Notes: a model not told the origin generated them from the sequence alone. Positions 17,434-26,765 are shown, numbered from the stretch's first letter. The stretch: DNA of 64,000 nucleotides from Streptomyces sp. P9-A4 (GCF_036634195.1 NZ_JAZIFY010000001.1:4722501-4786500), one strand, 5' to 3'. Numbers and translations are program-made.

Positions 17434-17467
17434 AAGGCCGGACCCCCCGCACACGGGGTCCGGCCTT
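17434..17467. terminator. Bidirectional terminator between MFS gene and accE
   Basis: A stem AAGGCCGGACCCC / GGGGTCCGGCCTT (13 bp) in the 66-bp convergent gap. Confidence 0.85.
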
Positions 17468-17480
17468 CCGGCGGTGGCGG

Positions 17481-17693
17481 CTACACGGGCCAGTACGACC
17501 TCGCCCAGGCCCGCGGGCCCGGCCGGTGACGTACCGCCCGTGCGATACGGGAGGGGTCCGACCACCCCTCCGGCACCGCCGGGCCGCCGCTCTCGGCGGA
17601 CGCCGCCGCCGTCGCGGCTGCCCGCGCCTGAACCACCGCCAGTGCGGCGGCCAACTCCTCCGGAGTCGGGTTTCCTCGTACGACCCTGATCAC
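17481..17693 (-). CDS. accE: Acyl-CoA carboxylase epsilon subunit
   Basis: A 70-residue protein with the AccE/PccE family pattern. It opens VIRVVRGNPTPEELAAAL, has a variable Ala-rich middle, and ends GWSDPSRIARAVRHRPGPRAWARSYWP. The epsilon subunit binds the biotin-carrier alpha subunit and greatly raises activity of actinobacterial acyl-CoA carboxylases. The GTG start at 17693 lies 26 nt downstream of the pccB stop, so the two are co-transcribed. Confidence 0.92.
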   Translation of the reverse strand: MIRVVRGNPTPEELAAALAVVQARAAATAAASAESGGPAVPEGWSDPSRIARAVRHRPGPRAWARSYWPV

Positions 17694-17719
17694 AACGGCT
17701 CCTTCGACGCGCGTACGGG

Positions 17720-19312
17720 CTACAGCGGGATGTTGCCGTGCTTCTTCGGAGGGAGGGATTCCCGCTTCGTGCGCAGCTGACGCAGGCCCTTCACGATCTG
17801 CGGGCGCGTGTCCGACGGCAGGATCACGCCGTCGATGTAACCGCGCTCGGCCGCCGTGTACGGGTTGAGCAGCGCGTCCTCGTACTCCCGCATCAGCCGC
17901 GCCCGCTCCGCCTCCTGGTCCTCTGCGGCGGCGATGGTCCGGCGGTGCAGGATGTTCACCGCGCCCTGCGCGCCCATCACCGCGATCTGCGCGGTCGGCC
18001 ACGCCAGGTTCAGGTCCGCGCCCAGGTGCTTGGAGCCCATGACGTCGTACGCGCCGCCGAAGGCTTTCCGGGTGATGACCGTGATCAGCGGGACCGTGGC
18101 CTCCGCGTACGCGTAGATCAGCTTCGCGCCGCGCCGGATGATGCCGCCGTACTCCTGGTCCACGCCCGGCAGGAAGCCCGGGACGTCCACGAAGGTGAGG
18201 ACCGGGATGTTGAACGCGTCGCAGGTGCGGACGAACCGCGCCGCCTTCTCCGAGGCGTTGATGTCCAGACAGCCCGCGAACTGCATCGGCTGGTTGGCGA
18301 CCACACCGACCGGGAAGCCCTCGACACGGCCGAAGCCGGTCAGGATGTTCGGCGCGAACAGCGACTGCGTCTCCAGGAACTCGCCGTCGTCGAGGACGTG
18401 CTCGATGACCGTGTGCATGTCGTACGGCTGGTTCGCCGAGTCCGGGATCAGCGTGTCCAGCTCGCGGTCCTCGTCCGTCGCCTCGGTCTCCGCGACCTCG
18501 GGGAAGGCCGGCGCCTCGGAGAGGTTGTTCGACGGAAGGTAGGACAGCAGGGACTTGACGTAGTCGATCGCGTCCTTCTCGTCCCCCGCCATGTGGTGGG
18601 CCACGCCCGAGGTCGAGTTGTGCGTCCGGGCGCCGCCCAGCTCCTCGAAGCCGACGTCCTCGCCGGTCACCGTCTTGATGACGTCGGGACCCGTGATGAA
18701 CATGTGCGAGGTCTGGTCCACCATCACCGTGAAGTCGGTGATCGCGGGGGAGTACACCGCGCCGCCCGCGCACGGGCCGACGACCAGGGAGATCTGCGGG
18801 ATCACCCCGGAGGCGTGGGTGTTGCGGCGGAAGATCTCGCCGTACATGCCGAGCGCGCTCACACCCTCCTGGATGCGGGCGCCGCCGGAGTCGTTGATGC
18901 CGACGACCGGGCAGCCCGTCTTCAGCGCGAAGTCCATCACCTTGATGATCTTCTGGCCGTACGTCTCGCCCAGCGCGCCGCCGAACACCGTGAAGTCCTG
19001 CGAGAAGACCGCCACCGGGCGGCCGTCGACCGTGCCGTAGCCGGTGACGACACCGTCTCCGTACGGCCGGTTCTTCTCCAGGCCGAAGCTCGTCGACCGG
19101 TGCCTGGCCAGCTCGTCCAGCTCCACGAAGGAGCCCTCGTCGAGGAGCAGGTCAATCCGCTCGCGCGCGGTCAGCTTGCCCTTCGCGTGCTGCTTCTCCA
19201 CCGCACGCTCCGAGCCGGCGTGGGTGGCCTCGTCGATACGGCGCTTGAGGTCCGCGATCTTGCCTGCGGTCGTGTGAATGTCGATCTCGTACTGCTCTGC
19301 CGGCTCGGACAT
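17720..19312 (-). CDS. pccB: Propionyl-CoA carboxylase beta subunit
   Basis: A 530-residue carboxyltransferase, the usual length. The N-terminal acyl-CoA half carries [19 protein letters not shown] and the C-terminal biotin half carries [34 protein letters not shown], cited in part. Both crotonase-type oxyanion glycine pairs are seen ([26 protein letters not shown]). Asp423 in GGAYDVM matches the residue (Asp422 in S. coelicolor PccB) reported to set preference for propionyl-CoA, where acetyl-preferring enzymes carry a hydrophobic residue. It works with AccA2 and AccE to make methylmalonyl-CoA. The gene is divergent from birA, which supplies the ligase for AccA2 biotinylation. Confidence 0.95.
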   Translation of the reverse strand: MSEPAEQYEIDIHTTAGKIADLKRRIDEATHAGSERAVEKQHAKGKLTARERIDLLLDEGSFVELDELARHRSTSFGLEKNRPYGDGVVTGYGTVDGRPVAVFSQDFTVFGGALGETYGQKIIKVMDFALKTGCPVVGINDSGGARIQEGVSALGMYGEIFRRNTHASGVIPQISLVVGPCAGGAVYSPAITDFTVMVDQTSHMFITGPDVIKTVTGEDVGFEELGGARTHNSTSGVAHHMAGDEKDAIDYVKSLLSYLPSNNLSEAPAFPEVAETEATDEDRELDTLIPDSANQPYDMHTVIEHVLDDGEFLETQSLFAPNILTGFGRVEGFPVGVVANQPMQFAGCLDINASEKAARFVRTCDAFNIPVLTFVDVPGFLPGVDQEYGGIIRRGAKLIYAYAEATVPLITVITRKAFGGAYDVMGSKHLGADLNLAWPTAQIAVMGAQGAVNILHRRTIAAAEDQEAERARLMREYEDALLNPYTAAERGYIDGVILPSDTRPQIVKGLRQLRTKRESLPPKKHGNIPL

Positions 19313-19446
19313 CGGGATGCGGCTCCCTGCCTGGTCACGGGGGGTTCGTTGACTACGAATGGGCTACTGCTCAGCTACTGAGCCGTAGCGTATCGACGCA
19401 GATACGGTTCGGCACTGCGGTCTTTGCCACACCTAGTCTGGCTTGC

Positions 19447-20301
19447 ATGACGTCCTCCCAAGGCTCCGGCGGACCCTGGTCCGACCTCGACCGGCCTCCG
19501 CTGAACGCACCCGCACTGCGCCGCGCCCTCGTCCTCCCCGACGGCCTGTGGACCTCGCTCGACGTGGTCACCAGCACCGGATCCACCAACAGCGACCTCG
19601 CCGCCCGCGCCGACGAGCTGCCCGAGGGCGCGGTGCTCGTCGCCGAGGAGCAGACCTCCGGCCGCGGCCGGCTCGACCGCAGCTGGACGGCGCCCGCCCG
19701 CTCCGGGCTCTTCGTCTCCGTCCTGCTCAAGCCCGACGTGCCGGTCCACCGCTGGGGCTGGCTCCCGCTGCTCACCGGCGTGGCCGCCTCGACCGGCCTC
19801 GCGAAGGCCGGCGGGGTCGACATGTCCCTCAAATGGCCCAACGACCTGCTGGTTTCCGTCGCGGGCGAGGAACGCAAGACCGGCGGCATCCTCGCCGAAC
19901 GCGCCGGAGCGGACGGCATCGTCGTCGGCCTCGGCATCAACGTCACCCTCCGCGCCGGCGAACTGCCCGTCCCCACGGCGGGCTCCCTCCTCCTCGCCGA
20001 CGCCGTCTCCACCGACCGCGACACCCTCCTGCGGGCCGTCCTGCGCTCCCTCGCCCAGTGGTACGGGGACTGGGTGCGGGCCGACGGCGACCCCGAGGCC
20101 TCCGGACTCCGGGCGGCCTACGCGGCCGGCTGCGCGACCCTCGGCCGCCGGATCAGGGCCGAGCTGCCCGGCGAGCGGATGCTGGAGGGCGAGGCGGTCG
20201 CCCTGGACGGCGACGGACGGCTCGTGGTCGACACCGAGGGCGGCGGCACGGAAGCGGTCGGAGCGGGCGACATCGTCCACCTGCGGACGCCGGCGGGCTG
20301 A
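19447..20301 (+). CDS. birA: Biotin-[acetyl-CoA-carboxylase] ligase
   Basis: A 284-residue class I-type biotin protein ligase without the N-terminal HTH, so not a repressor. STGSTNSDLAARA opens the catalytic domain. The GRGRLDRSW loop binds biotinyl-AMP, SLKWPNDLLV contains the catalytic Lys, and GIVVGLGINV with the C-terminal SH3-like cap (GEAVALDGDGRLVVDTEGG) completes the fold. It biotinylates the EAMKM lysine of AccA2. Divergent from pccB (134 bp apart), so enzyme and ligase may be regulated from one region. Adenylate cyclase follows 131 bp downstream. Confidence 0.93.
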   Translation: MTSSQGSGGPWSDLDRPPLNAPALRRALVLPDGLWTSLDVVTSTGSTNSDLAARADELPEGAVLVAEEQTSGRGRLDRSWTAPARSGLFVSVLLKPDVPVHRWGWLPLLTGVAASTGLAKAGGVDMSLKWPNDLLVSVAGEERKTGGILAERAGADGIVVGLGINVTLRAGELPVPTAGSLLLADAVSTDRDTLLRAVLRSLAQWYGDWVRADGDPEASGLRAAYAAGCATLGRRIRAELPGERMLEGEAVALDGDGRLVVDTEGGGTEAVGAGDIVHLRTPAG

Positions 20302-20432
20302 CCATCGGAGCGGGCGGAACACCGGCGGCAGCCGTTTCGCGCGTGAGCCATTCCACACCTGCCGTATCGTGGAGCGCGATCCAGGCGACAGATCGGCAGG
20401 GCAGTGGGCAGGGAACGGGCAGGAGGCGGCCG

Positions 20433-21572
20433 GTGACCGTCGACGACGCGAACGCGGGCGGCGGGACAGAGCCACCCACGTACCCGACGCCTCACCACGA
20501 GGTCGATCACACGGCCGAACCGAGCGACGACCCGCTCGCCATCCGCCTCGAACAGCTCATCCTCGGCGCGGACCGCCGCTACACCCCGTTCCAGGCCGCC
20601 CGCACCGCCGGCGTCTCCATGGAACTGGCCTCCCGTTTCTGGCGGGCCATGGGCTTCGCCGACATCGGCCAGGCCAAGGCGCTCACGGAGGCCGACGTCC
20701 TCGCCCTGCGGCGGCTCGCCGGTCTCGTCGAGGCCGGGCTGCTCAGCGAGCCGATGGCCGTGCAGGTCGCCCGCTCCACCGGACAGACCACCGCCCGGCT
20801 CGCCGAGTGGCAGATCGACTCCTTCCTGGAGGGCCTCACCGAGCCGCCCGAGCCCGGCATGACCCGCACCGAGGTCACGTACCCCCTGGTCGAGCTGCTC
20901 CTGCCCGAGCTGGAGGAGTTCCTGATCTACGTCTGGCGCCGCCAGCTCGCCGCCGCCACCGGCCGGGTCGTGCAGGCCGCCGACGACGAGGAGATGGTCG
21001 ACCGGCGGCTCGCGGTCGGCTTCGCGGACCTCGTCGGCTTCACCCGGCTCACCCGCCGCCTGGAGGAGGAGGAGCTCGGCGAACTCGTCGAGGCCTTCGA
21101 GACCACCTGCGCCGACCTCGTCGCCGCGCACGGCGGCCGGCTCATCAAGACCCTCGGCGACGAGGTCCTGTACGCGGCCGACGACGCCGGTACGGCCGCC
21201 GAGATCGCCCTGCGCCTGATCGAGACCCTCGGCCAGGACGAGACGATGCCCGCACTGCGCGTCGGCATCGCCTTCGGCACCGTGACGACCCGGATGGGCG
21301 ACGTCTTCGGCACCACCGTGAACCTCGCGAGCCGCCTCACGTCGATAGCTCCGAAGGACGCCGTCCTCGTCGACGGCGCGCTCGCGGAGGAGCTGTCCAG
21401 GACCGGGGAGGCGCCCGTCTCGGAGACCGAGGCCGCCGAGGAGGCGGTCCGCGCGGAGAAGGAGGGCCGCAGGTCGGCGACGTACCGCTTCGCGCTCCAG
21501 CCGATGTGGCAGCGCCCGGTCCGCGGCCTCGGCGTCATCGAACCCTGGCTCCTGACCCGCCGCCCCACCTAG
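20433..21572 (+). CDS. cya: Class III adenylate cyclase
   Basis: A 379-residue cytosolic enzyme making cAMP from ATP. The N-terminal 185 residues form a helical region with an HTH-like segment (TPFQAARTAGVSMELASRFWRAMG), seen in this actinobacterial cyclase type and possibly a sensor. The cyclase domain (190-350) keeps all catalytic residues: metal-binding Asp199 (VGFADLVGFT) and Asp243 (KTLGDEV), purine-selecting Lys239, and the transition-state Asn/Arg in TTVNLASR. The GTG is preceded by AGGAGG at 6-nt spacing. In S. coelicolor the single Cya of this locus is known to affect germination and aerial growth. A perfect 10+10 bp palindrome lies just after the stop. Confidence 0.9.
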   Translation: MTVDDANAGGGTEPPTYPTPHHEVDHTAEPSDDPLAIRLEQLILGADRRYTPFQAARTAGVSMELASRFWRAMGFADIGQAKALTEADVLALRRLAGLVEAGLLSEPMAVQVARSTGQTTARLAEWQIDSFLEGLTEPPEPGMTRTEVTYPLVELLLPELEEFLIYVWRRQLAAATGRVVQAADDEEMVDRRLAVGFADLVGFTRLTRRLEEEELGELVEAFETTCADLVAAHGGRLIKTLGDEVLYAADDAGTAAEIALRLIETLGQDETMPALRVGIAFGTVTTRMGDVFGTTVNLASRLTSIAPKDAVLVDGALAEELSRTGEAPVSETEAAEEAVRAEKEGRRSATYRFALQPMWQRPVRGLGVIEPWLLTRRPT

Positions 21573-21586
21573 GATCTCCGGTGAAC

Positions 21587-21610
21587 GTCTGTTAACAGCC
21601 GTTAACAGAC
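21587..21610. promoter_or_regulatory. Perfect 10-bp-arm palindrome, operator candidate
   Basis: Arms GTCTGTTAAC and GTTAACAGAC are separated by AGCC, 22 bp upstream of the enoyl-CoA hydratase start. AT content is high for this genome and there is no T-run, so an operator for a TetR/GntR-type regulator is more likely than a terminator. Confidence 0.6.
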
Positions 21611-21632
21611 CTTGATCGGGAGGGTGTGCGGC

Positions 21633-22421
21633 ATGACCGAGCAGCGTTTTGGTGAGTTCGTCGTGGTCCGGCGGGACGGGTACGTCGCCGAGCTGGTCCT
21701 CGACCGGCCCAAGGCGATGAACGCCGTCTCCTCGGAGATGGCCCGCTCCCTCGGTGCCGCCTGCGAGGCGCTCGCCGCCGACGCCTCCGTACGCGTCACC
21801 GTGCTCACCTCCTCGAACGACCGGGCCTTCTGCGTCGGCGCCGACCTCAAGGAGCGCAACTCCTTCACCGACGCCGAGCTGGTCCGCCAGCGGCCGACCG
21901 CCCGCGCCGCGTACACCGGCGTCCTGGAGCTGCCCATGCCGACCGTCGCCGCCGTGCACGGCTTCGCCCTCGGCGGCGGCTTCGAGCTGGCGCTGGCCTG
22001 CGATGTGATCGTCGCCGACGCGACCGCCGTGGTCGGCCTCCCCGAGGTCTCCGTCGGTGTCATCCCCGGCGGTGGCGGTACGCAGCTGCTGCCGCGCCGG
22101 GTCGGCGCGGCGCGCGCGGCCGAGCTGGTCTTCACGGCCCGCCGGGTGGAGGCCGTGGAGGCCCGCGAGCTGGGACTCGTCGACCTCCTGGAGGAGGACG
22201 CGCGGACGGCCGCCCTGGAGCTGGCCGGGCGGATCGCGGCCAACTCGCCGGTCGGGCTGCGCGCGGCGAAGAAGGCCATGCGGCTCGGTCAGGGCCTGGA
22301 CCTGCGGGCGGGCCTGGAGGTCGAGGACGCGGCCTGGCGTTCGGTGGCGTTCTCGGGGGACCGCGCGGAGGGCGTCGCGGCCTTCAACGAGAAGCGGAAG
22401 CCGAACTGGCCGGGTGAGTGA
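21633..22421 (+). CDS. Enoyl-CoA hydratase/isomerase family protein
   Basis: A 262-residue crotonase-fold enzyme, expected to hydrate trans-2-enoyl-CoA in beta-oxidation. The first oxyanion-hole region (FCVGADLKE) and the second (HGFALGGGFELALACD) are complete. Both catalytic glutamates are present, in GGGFELAL and GLPEVSVGVIPGGGGTQ. The ATG at 21633 was chosen over an in-frame ATG 21 nt earlier, because the GGGAGG site fits and the earlier start would cut into the palindrome. It may be regulated through the palindrome at 21587. Its stop overlaps a GTGA...TCAC dyad before the GGDEF gene. Confidence 0.9.
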   Translation: MTEQRFGEFVVVRRDGYVAELVLDRPKAMNAVSSEMARSLGAACEALAADASVRVTVLTSSNDRAFCVGADLKERNSFTDAELVRQRPTARAAYTGVLELPMPTVAAVHGFALGGGFELALACDVIVADATAVVGLPEVSVGVIPGGGGTQLLPRRVGAARAAELVFTARRVEAVEARELGLVDLLEEDARTAALELAGRIAANSPVGLRAAKKAMRLGQGLDLRAGLEVEDAAWRSVAFSGDRAEGVAAFNEKRKPNWPGE

Positions 22422-22443
22422 CTTTCACCGTTCTGCACTAAAT

Positions 22444-22458
22444 GTCACTTACGGTGAC
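22444..22458. promoter_or_regulatory. BldD-box-like palindrome upstream of the GGDEF gene
   Basis: GTCACTTACGGTGAC is a 15-bp dyad with the GTnAC-N5-GTnAC layout of BldD sites; two of the central consensus positions differ. It lies 43 bp before the ATG of a diguanylate cyclase. BldD, when bound to c-di-GMP, represses developmental genes and several c-di-GMP enzymes. Confidence 0.5.
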
Positions 22459-22501
22459 GTCTCGGAAGGGAAAACGGATCAAACCTCCCTAAGCTGGAGG
22501 A

Positions 22502-23635
22502 ATGGGTGAGGATGTGCGGCTGCGGGCCGTGGTGGCGCTGGCGCAGGGGATGGCGGCGGCGCACACTCCGCGCGAGTTCTGGCGGGCGGCGGCGCTCGGG
22601 TCCTGCGAGGGCCTCGACGGAAGCTTCGCCGCCCTGTCGGTCTGGGAGCGGGACCACGGACGTCTCAAGGTCCTGGTGAACGCCGGGGAGCGGGCGGCGG
22701 GGGAGGAGGAGTTCCCGGACTCGGAGACGTATCCGGTGCACCAGTTCCCCGAGATCACCGAGTTCCTGCACGAGCGGTGGGCGGGCGGCGGCGAGCCCGA
22801 CGCCTGGGTGGAGACCGTGACCGACCCGGTGCCGACCGGCCGGGTGACCGGCCTGCGGCGGCGGGGGCGCGGCTGCTGCGTGGTGGCGCCGATCGTGCTG
22901 CACGGGCGCGCGTGGGGCGAGCTGTATGTGGCCCGCCCACCGGAGCAGAAACCTTTCAGCCGCGCGGACGCCGACTTCGCGACCGTCCTCGCCGCGGTCG
23001 TCGCGGCGGGCATCGCCCAGGCCGAGCGCCTGGAGGAGGTCCGCAAGCTCGCCTTCACCGACCCGCTCACCGGGCTGGCCAACCGGCGGGCCGTCGACAC
23101 CCGCCTCGACGAGGCCATCGAGCGCTACCGGGCGGACGGCTCCGTCGTCAGCCTGGTGGTCTGCGACCTCAACGGCCTCAAGCGGGTCAACGACACCCAC
23201 GGCCATGCCGTCGGCGACCGGCTCCTCGAACGCTTCGGCTCGGTCCTCTCCCGCTGCGGTGCCATGCTGCCCGGCGCCCTCGCGGCCCGCCTCGGCGGCG
23301 ACGAGTTCTGCCTGCTCACGGTCGGCCCGACGGCGGACGAGGTCGTCGCGGTCGCGGAGGAGCTGTGCGTCCGGGCGGCGGAACTCGAACTCGGCGAGGG
23401 CGTGGCCTGCGGGGTGGCGTCCACCGGCGACCCCATCGGCCCCCTCAGGTCGGCCCGCCGGCTCTTCCGCCTCGCCGACGCCGCCCAGTACCAGGCCAAG
23501 GCGGCCCGCTCGGCGAAACCGGTGGTGGCGGGCCGTGACGGCACGGTCGTCCGCCTGGCCGACGCCCCGCCGGGAGCCCGCGACCGCCGCCGCTTCCGGG
23601 ACGCCCCGCCGGTGGAACCACCGCCGGAGTCCTGA
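22502..23635 (+). CDS. GAF-GGDEF diguanylate cyclase
   Basis: A 377-residue soluble protein with a GAF-like sensor (about 15-175) and a GGDEF domain (180-345). The GGDEF domain has the DPLTGLANRR entry, metal Asp in VVCDLNGLKRVND and intact GGDEF at 265-269, so it should make c-di-GMP from two GTP. The allosteric inhibitory RxxD motif is absent: Leu256 and Ala259 occupy its positions, so feedback inhibition through the I-site is not expected. The Pro/Arg-rich C-tail is probably disordered. The position matches the gene I remember as cdgE-like in S. coelicolor (SCO4931), but that name is not proven here. A BldD-like box precedes it. Confidence 0.88.
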   Translation: MGEDVRLRAVVALAQGMAAAHTPREFWRAAALGSCEGLDGSFAALSVWERDHGRLKVLVNAGERAAGEEEFPDSETYPVHQFPEITEFLHERWAGGGEPDAWVETVTDPVPTGRVTGLRRRGRGCCVVAPIVLHGRAWGELYVARPPEQKPFSRADADFATVLAAVVAAGIAQAERLEEVRKLAFTDPLTGLANRRAVDTRLDEAIERYRADGSVVSLVVCDLNGLKRVNDTHGHAVGDRLLERFGSVLSRCGAMLPGALAARLGGDEFCLLTVGPTADEVVAVAEELCVRAAELELGEGVACGVASTGDPIGPLRSARRLFRLADAAQYQAKAARSAKPVVAGRDGTVVRLADAPPGARDRRRFRDAPPVEPPPES

Positions 23636-23659
23636 CGGCCACGGCTCCGGAAAGGCCGG

Positions 23660-23694
23660 AGCCCCCCGAAGACCGGACGGGTCTTCGGGGGGCT
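23660..23694. terminator. Bidirectional terminator, GGDEF gene / S8 protease gene
   Basis: A stem AGCCCCCCGAAGAC / GTCTTCGGGGGGCT (14 bp) between convergent genes. Confidence 0.8.
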
Positions 23695-23760
23695 CCCGGG
23701 TTCAGGAGGTCGGTTCCTCCCGTCGTACGACCATCGGTCGTGCGACCACCTGCCGTACGA

Positions 23761-26538
23761 CTACCGCGAGGCGTACCCGAAGCGGACGCCGCCCGAGGGC
23801 ACACCGCCCGTTCCCGGCTTGTACGTGGTCGTCGGGCCGACCGCCCCGCCGACGGTCACGTTGGACATCGGCAGGGCGTACATCGCGCCGCCGGCGTTCG
23901 GACCGTAGGACATGCCGACGTACAGGCGGGTGGCGGTGAAGGAGAGGCTCTTGCCGAGGTACTGCTTGGTGCCCGGGGTGCCGGGGATGCCGTCGCCGTC
24001 GCCCGCCTCGATCCAGCGGTCGTTGGTCCCGGCCGAACCGGCCAGCGAGAACATGTGGACCGCGCCGGCCTGGGCGACCGTGCCGATGGCCTCGCCGGGC
24101 GTACCGACGGCGAGCCGCATGGACGCCGAGGTGCTCACGGCGTCGGGGGCGGTGTTGACGGCGGCCAGGGTCTCGCCCATGCGGTCCCCGGTCTCGGAGA
24201 CGCCGGAGACCGTGTCCTCCGCCGTGCCCTGCTTGAGCTCGCGCAGATAGCTCCAGGTGCCGTCGGCCTTGATGCGGATCTGGACGACCCGGCCCGCGTT
24301 GGCCTGGTCCTCGGTGCCCACGAGGACGCCCTCGCCGGGCGAGCCGATCGCGAGGATCGACTCGGCGGCGGTGGCGGCGCCCACCGCGCGGAACGGGGCG
24401 ATGGCCAGCGCGTAGCCGAACTCGTCACCGGCCTCGGAGCCGCCGGAGATCGCGGCGTTGTCCTGGTCGAGGCCCGCCAGCGGGGTGGGGCGGCCCTCGG
24501 AGTCCAGCTTGTTGGGGTTGAAGATCACGACGCCGCCGGACTTCGCCAGGGTGCCGATGGCCTCGCCGGGGGAGCCGATGGCGAGGAAGTTGGAGTCGCC
24601 GGCCACGCTGAAGCCGAACTTGTCGTCCTTCTCCGCGGTACCGGGGACGCCCGCCTTGTCCTGGTGGATGGTGACGTTGGTGGCGCCGTGCACGTAGAAG
24701 GCGCTGCCCGCCTTGGTGACCGTGCCGAGGGCCTCGCCGGGGACGCCGATCAGCAGGTACGGCTCGCCCGCCTTGGTGGTGCCCGCCGCGAGGGAGTCGC
24801 CCATGCGGTCGCCCGCCTCGGCGGTGGAGGCGGCGATGGCGCCGTTGCCCTGGCCCTGCTCGTAGTGCGTGGCCTTCTTGGTGCCGGTGCCGAGACCGCC
24901 GGGCGCGCCGTAGAGCACGTCGACGAAGCCGGCGTCGACGGCGGTGCCCACGTCCTCCGCGGGGGTGCCCACGACGAGGTCGGTGTAGCCGTCCTTGTCG
25001 TAGTCGACGGTGGCGAGTTCCTCACCGAACCAGTCGCTCTGCTCGGCGCCGCCCGGCACCCAGTCGAGGTCCTGGTTGATGCCCGTGGTGCCCTTGCCGC
25101 CGCCGTAGGTGACCCAGACCGCGCCGGCGGTGGTGTTGCCGCCGACGGTGGCCGCCGGGTCGGCGATGGCGACGTCCTCGGCGCCGTCGCCGTTGAAGTC
25201 GACGATGTTCGTCCGCTTCGGGGCGATGGCCTGGCCGAGGTCGATGCGCGGGGTGCTGGCGCCCGTGTAGGCGATGGGCCTGCCGCTGGACTTCAGGAGC
25301 GCGAGGAGGTCGGTGACGCTCTTGTCGGGGTACGCCTGCCGCAGCACCGCGAAGGCGCCGGCCACGTGCGGCGCGGCCATCGAGGTGCCGTTCTTCGGGG
25401 CGTACGTGCCACCGGGAACGGAGGAGACGATGCTGGTGCCGGGCGCGAACAGATCGAGCAGCGGGCCCCGGTTGGAGAAGGCGGAGACCTCGTCGTCGGG
25501 GGTGGTGGAGCCGACGGTGACGGCGGAGGAGACGCAGCCGGGGGCGCTGACCGCGTCGCCGTAGCCGTTGTTTCCGGCCGCGACCACGGTGGCGACACCG
25601 GCGGCGAGCAGCTTGTCGATGGCCATCTTGCGCGGGTCGGCGGTGCAGTCGGAGGTGTAACGGCCGCCGCCGAGGCTGAGGTTCGCCGCGATCACGGGCG
25701 TGCCGGCCTGACGCAGCTGCAGCACCTTGTCCAGGCCCGCGAGCTGGGCGCTGGTGAAGCTGAGGACGCAGGGTTCGGTGCTGCCGCAGTAGTCCTCGGA
25801 GTCGAACCTGCTGAAGACCTGGATGGCGATGAGGTCGGCGCCGGGGGCCACACCGTGGGCCGGGGCGCCGGTGAGTCCGGCGCCGTTGCCCGCGGCGATG
25901 CCGGCCACATGGGTTCCGTGGTCGCAGCCGGTGAGGGTCGCGCAGGCCCCGGTGCCGGCGTCGGCGGTGCCGATGCCCTCCTGCTGCTCGGTGCCGTTGG
26001 GGCAGAGGCTGGTGGCGCCGAGGTCCGCGTCGCCGGGGGAGAAGCAGGCCTCGGTCTTGACGCGGCCCTTCAGGAAGGGGTGCTGGGTGGCGACACCGGT
26101 GTCCAGGATCGCGATCGAGCTGCCCGCGCCGGTCTTCCCGGCGGCGAAGGCCTTGTCACCGCCGATGAGGGGGATGCTCACGTCCAGCGTCGGCGGCACC
26201 GGGACATCCTCGGTGACGCTGACGACGCCGGGCTTGGCTGCCAGCTTCTCCAGTCCGGCCTGGTCGACCTTGAGGGTGACCACCGGCAGGACCGCGAAGG
26301 ACAGCTTCGTCTCGCCCGCGGTCGCCGCGTCGGGGATGTCCGTACGGTTCTCGGTGACGACGTTGACGCGGACGGTGCCGCCGGTGGCGGTGGCGTCGTA
26401 GAGCGGCGGGTCGACGACACTGTCGGCCGCCCCGGCCGCCGCGGGGACACTCTGCGGCGCGGCGGCCTGGGCCGGTATCGCGCCGAGCGACACGGTCGTC
26501 ATCGCGGTGATGACCGTGGCCCAGATCTTCTTCTTCAC
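23761..26538 (-). CDS. Secreted S8 subtilisin-like protease with FG-GAP repeats
   Basis: A 925-residue exported protein. A signal peptide (residues 1-27, ending AQA) and an inhibitor-I9-like pro-region to about 120 precede the catalytic domain. The subtilase triad is complete: Asp in SIAILDTGV, His in CDHGTHVAG, Ser in NGTSMAAPHV. Many cysteines suggest disulfides. After about residue 430 the protein is built of FG-GAP/integrin-alpha-like repeats: VDFNGDGAEDVAIADP and VDYDKDGYTDLVVGTP carry Ca-binding DxDxDG loops, and GSPGEAIGT-type units recur several times. The repeats probably form a beta-propeller for binding. GTG 26538 with GAGG upstream is chosen. A PLA2-domain protein gene lies upstream on the same strand. 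Confidence 0.88.
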   Translation of the reverse strand: MKKKIWATVITAMTTVSLGAIPAQAAAPQSVPAAAGAADSVVDPPLYDATATGGTVRVNVVTENRTDIPDAATAGETKLSFAVLPVVTLKVDQAGLEKLAAKPGVVSVTEDVPVPPTLDVSIPLIGGDKAFAAGKTGAGSSIAILDTGVATQHPFLKGRVKTEACFSPGDADLGATSLCPNGTEQQEGIGTADAGTGACATLTGCDHGTHVAGIAAGNGAGLTGAPAHGVAPGADLIAIQVFSRFDSEDYCGSTEPCVLSFTSAQLAGLDKVLQLRQAGTPVIAANLSLGGGRYTSDCTADPRKMAIDKLLAAGVATVVAAGNNGYGDAVSAPGCVSSAVTVGSTTPDDEVSAFSNRGPLLDLFAPGTSIVSSVPGGTYAPKNGTSMAAPHVAGAFAVLRQAYPDKSVTDLLALLKSSGRPIAYTGASTPRIDLGQAIAPKRTNIVDFNGDGAEDVAIADPAATVGGNTTAGAVWVTYGGGKGTTGINQDLDWVPGGAEQSDWFGEELATVDYDKDGYTDLVVGTPAEDVGTAVDAGFVDVLYGAPGGLGTGTKKATHYEQGQGNGAIAASTAEAGDRMGDSLAAGTTKAGEPYLLIGVPGEALGTVTKAGSAFYVHGATNVTIHQDKAGVPGTAEKDDKFGFSVAGDSNFLAIGSPGEAIGTLAKSGGVVIFNPNKLDSEGRPTPLAGLDQDNAAISGGSEAGDEFGYALAIAPFRAVGAATAAESILAIGSPGEGVLVGTEDQANAGRVVQIRIKADGTWSYLRELKQGTAEDTVSGVSETGDRMGETLAAVNTAPDAVSTSASMRLAVGTPGEAIGTVAQAGAVHMFSLAGSAGTNDRWIEAGDGDGIPGTPGTKQYLGKSLSFTATRLYVGMSYGPNAGGAMYALPMSNVTVGGAVGPTTTYKPGTGGVPSGGVRFGYASR

Positions 26539-26679
26539 AGTTGCCTCGGAGAGAAAGAGGACGTCGCCCGGCCCGTGGGTACGAGGGCACGGCTCAGCCC
26601 GTGGAGACGGTGGCAGCACGCATGTGCGGGAAGCGGTGACGGAGCGCCGGGGTACGGCGTACGGAGGAGTGCCGGCCCG

Positions 26680-26765
26680 GTGGCGAGGGCCGCTCGGCGC
26701 GGCCGGGTGGCACGGGCCGGTCGGCGCGGCCGGTCGGCGAGGGCCGGGTGGCGAGGGGTTCGCCC
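26680..26765. repeat. Degenerate GC-rich tandem repeat upstream of the protease gene
   Basis: Repeated GGCCGGTCGGC / GGCCGGGTGGC units (about 16-22 nt period) fill part of the 278-bp gap between the protease and the PLA2-domain gene. No coding bias is visible. Confidence 0.55.
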
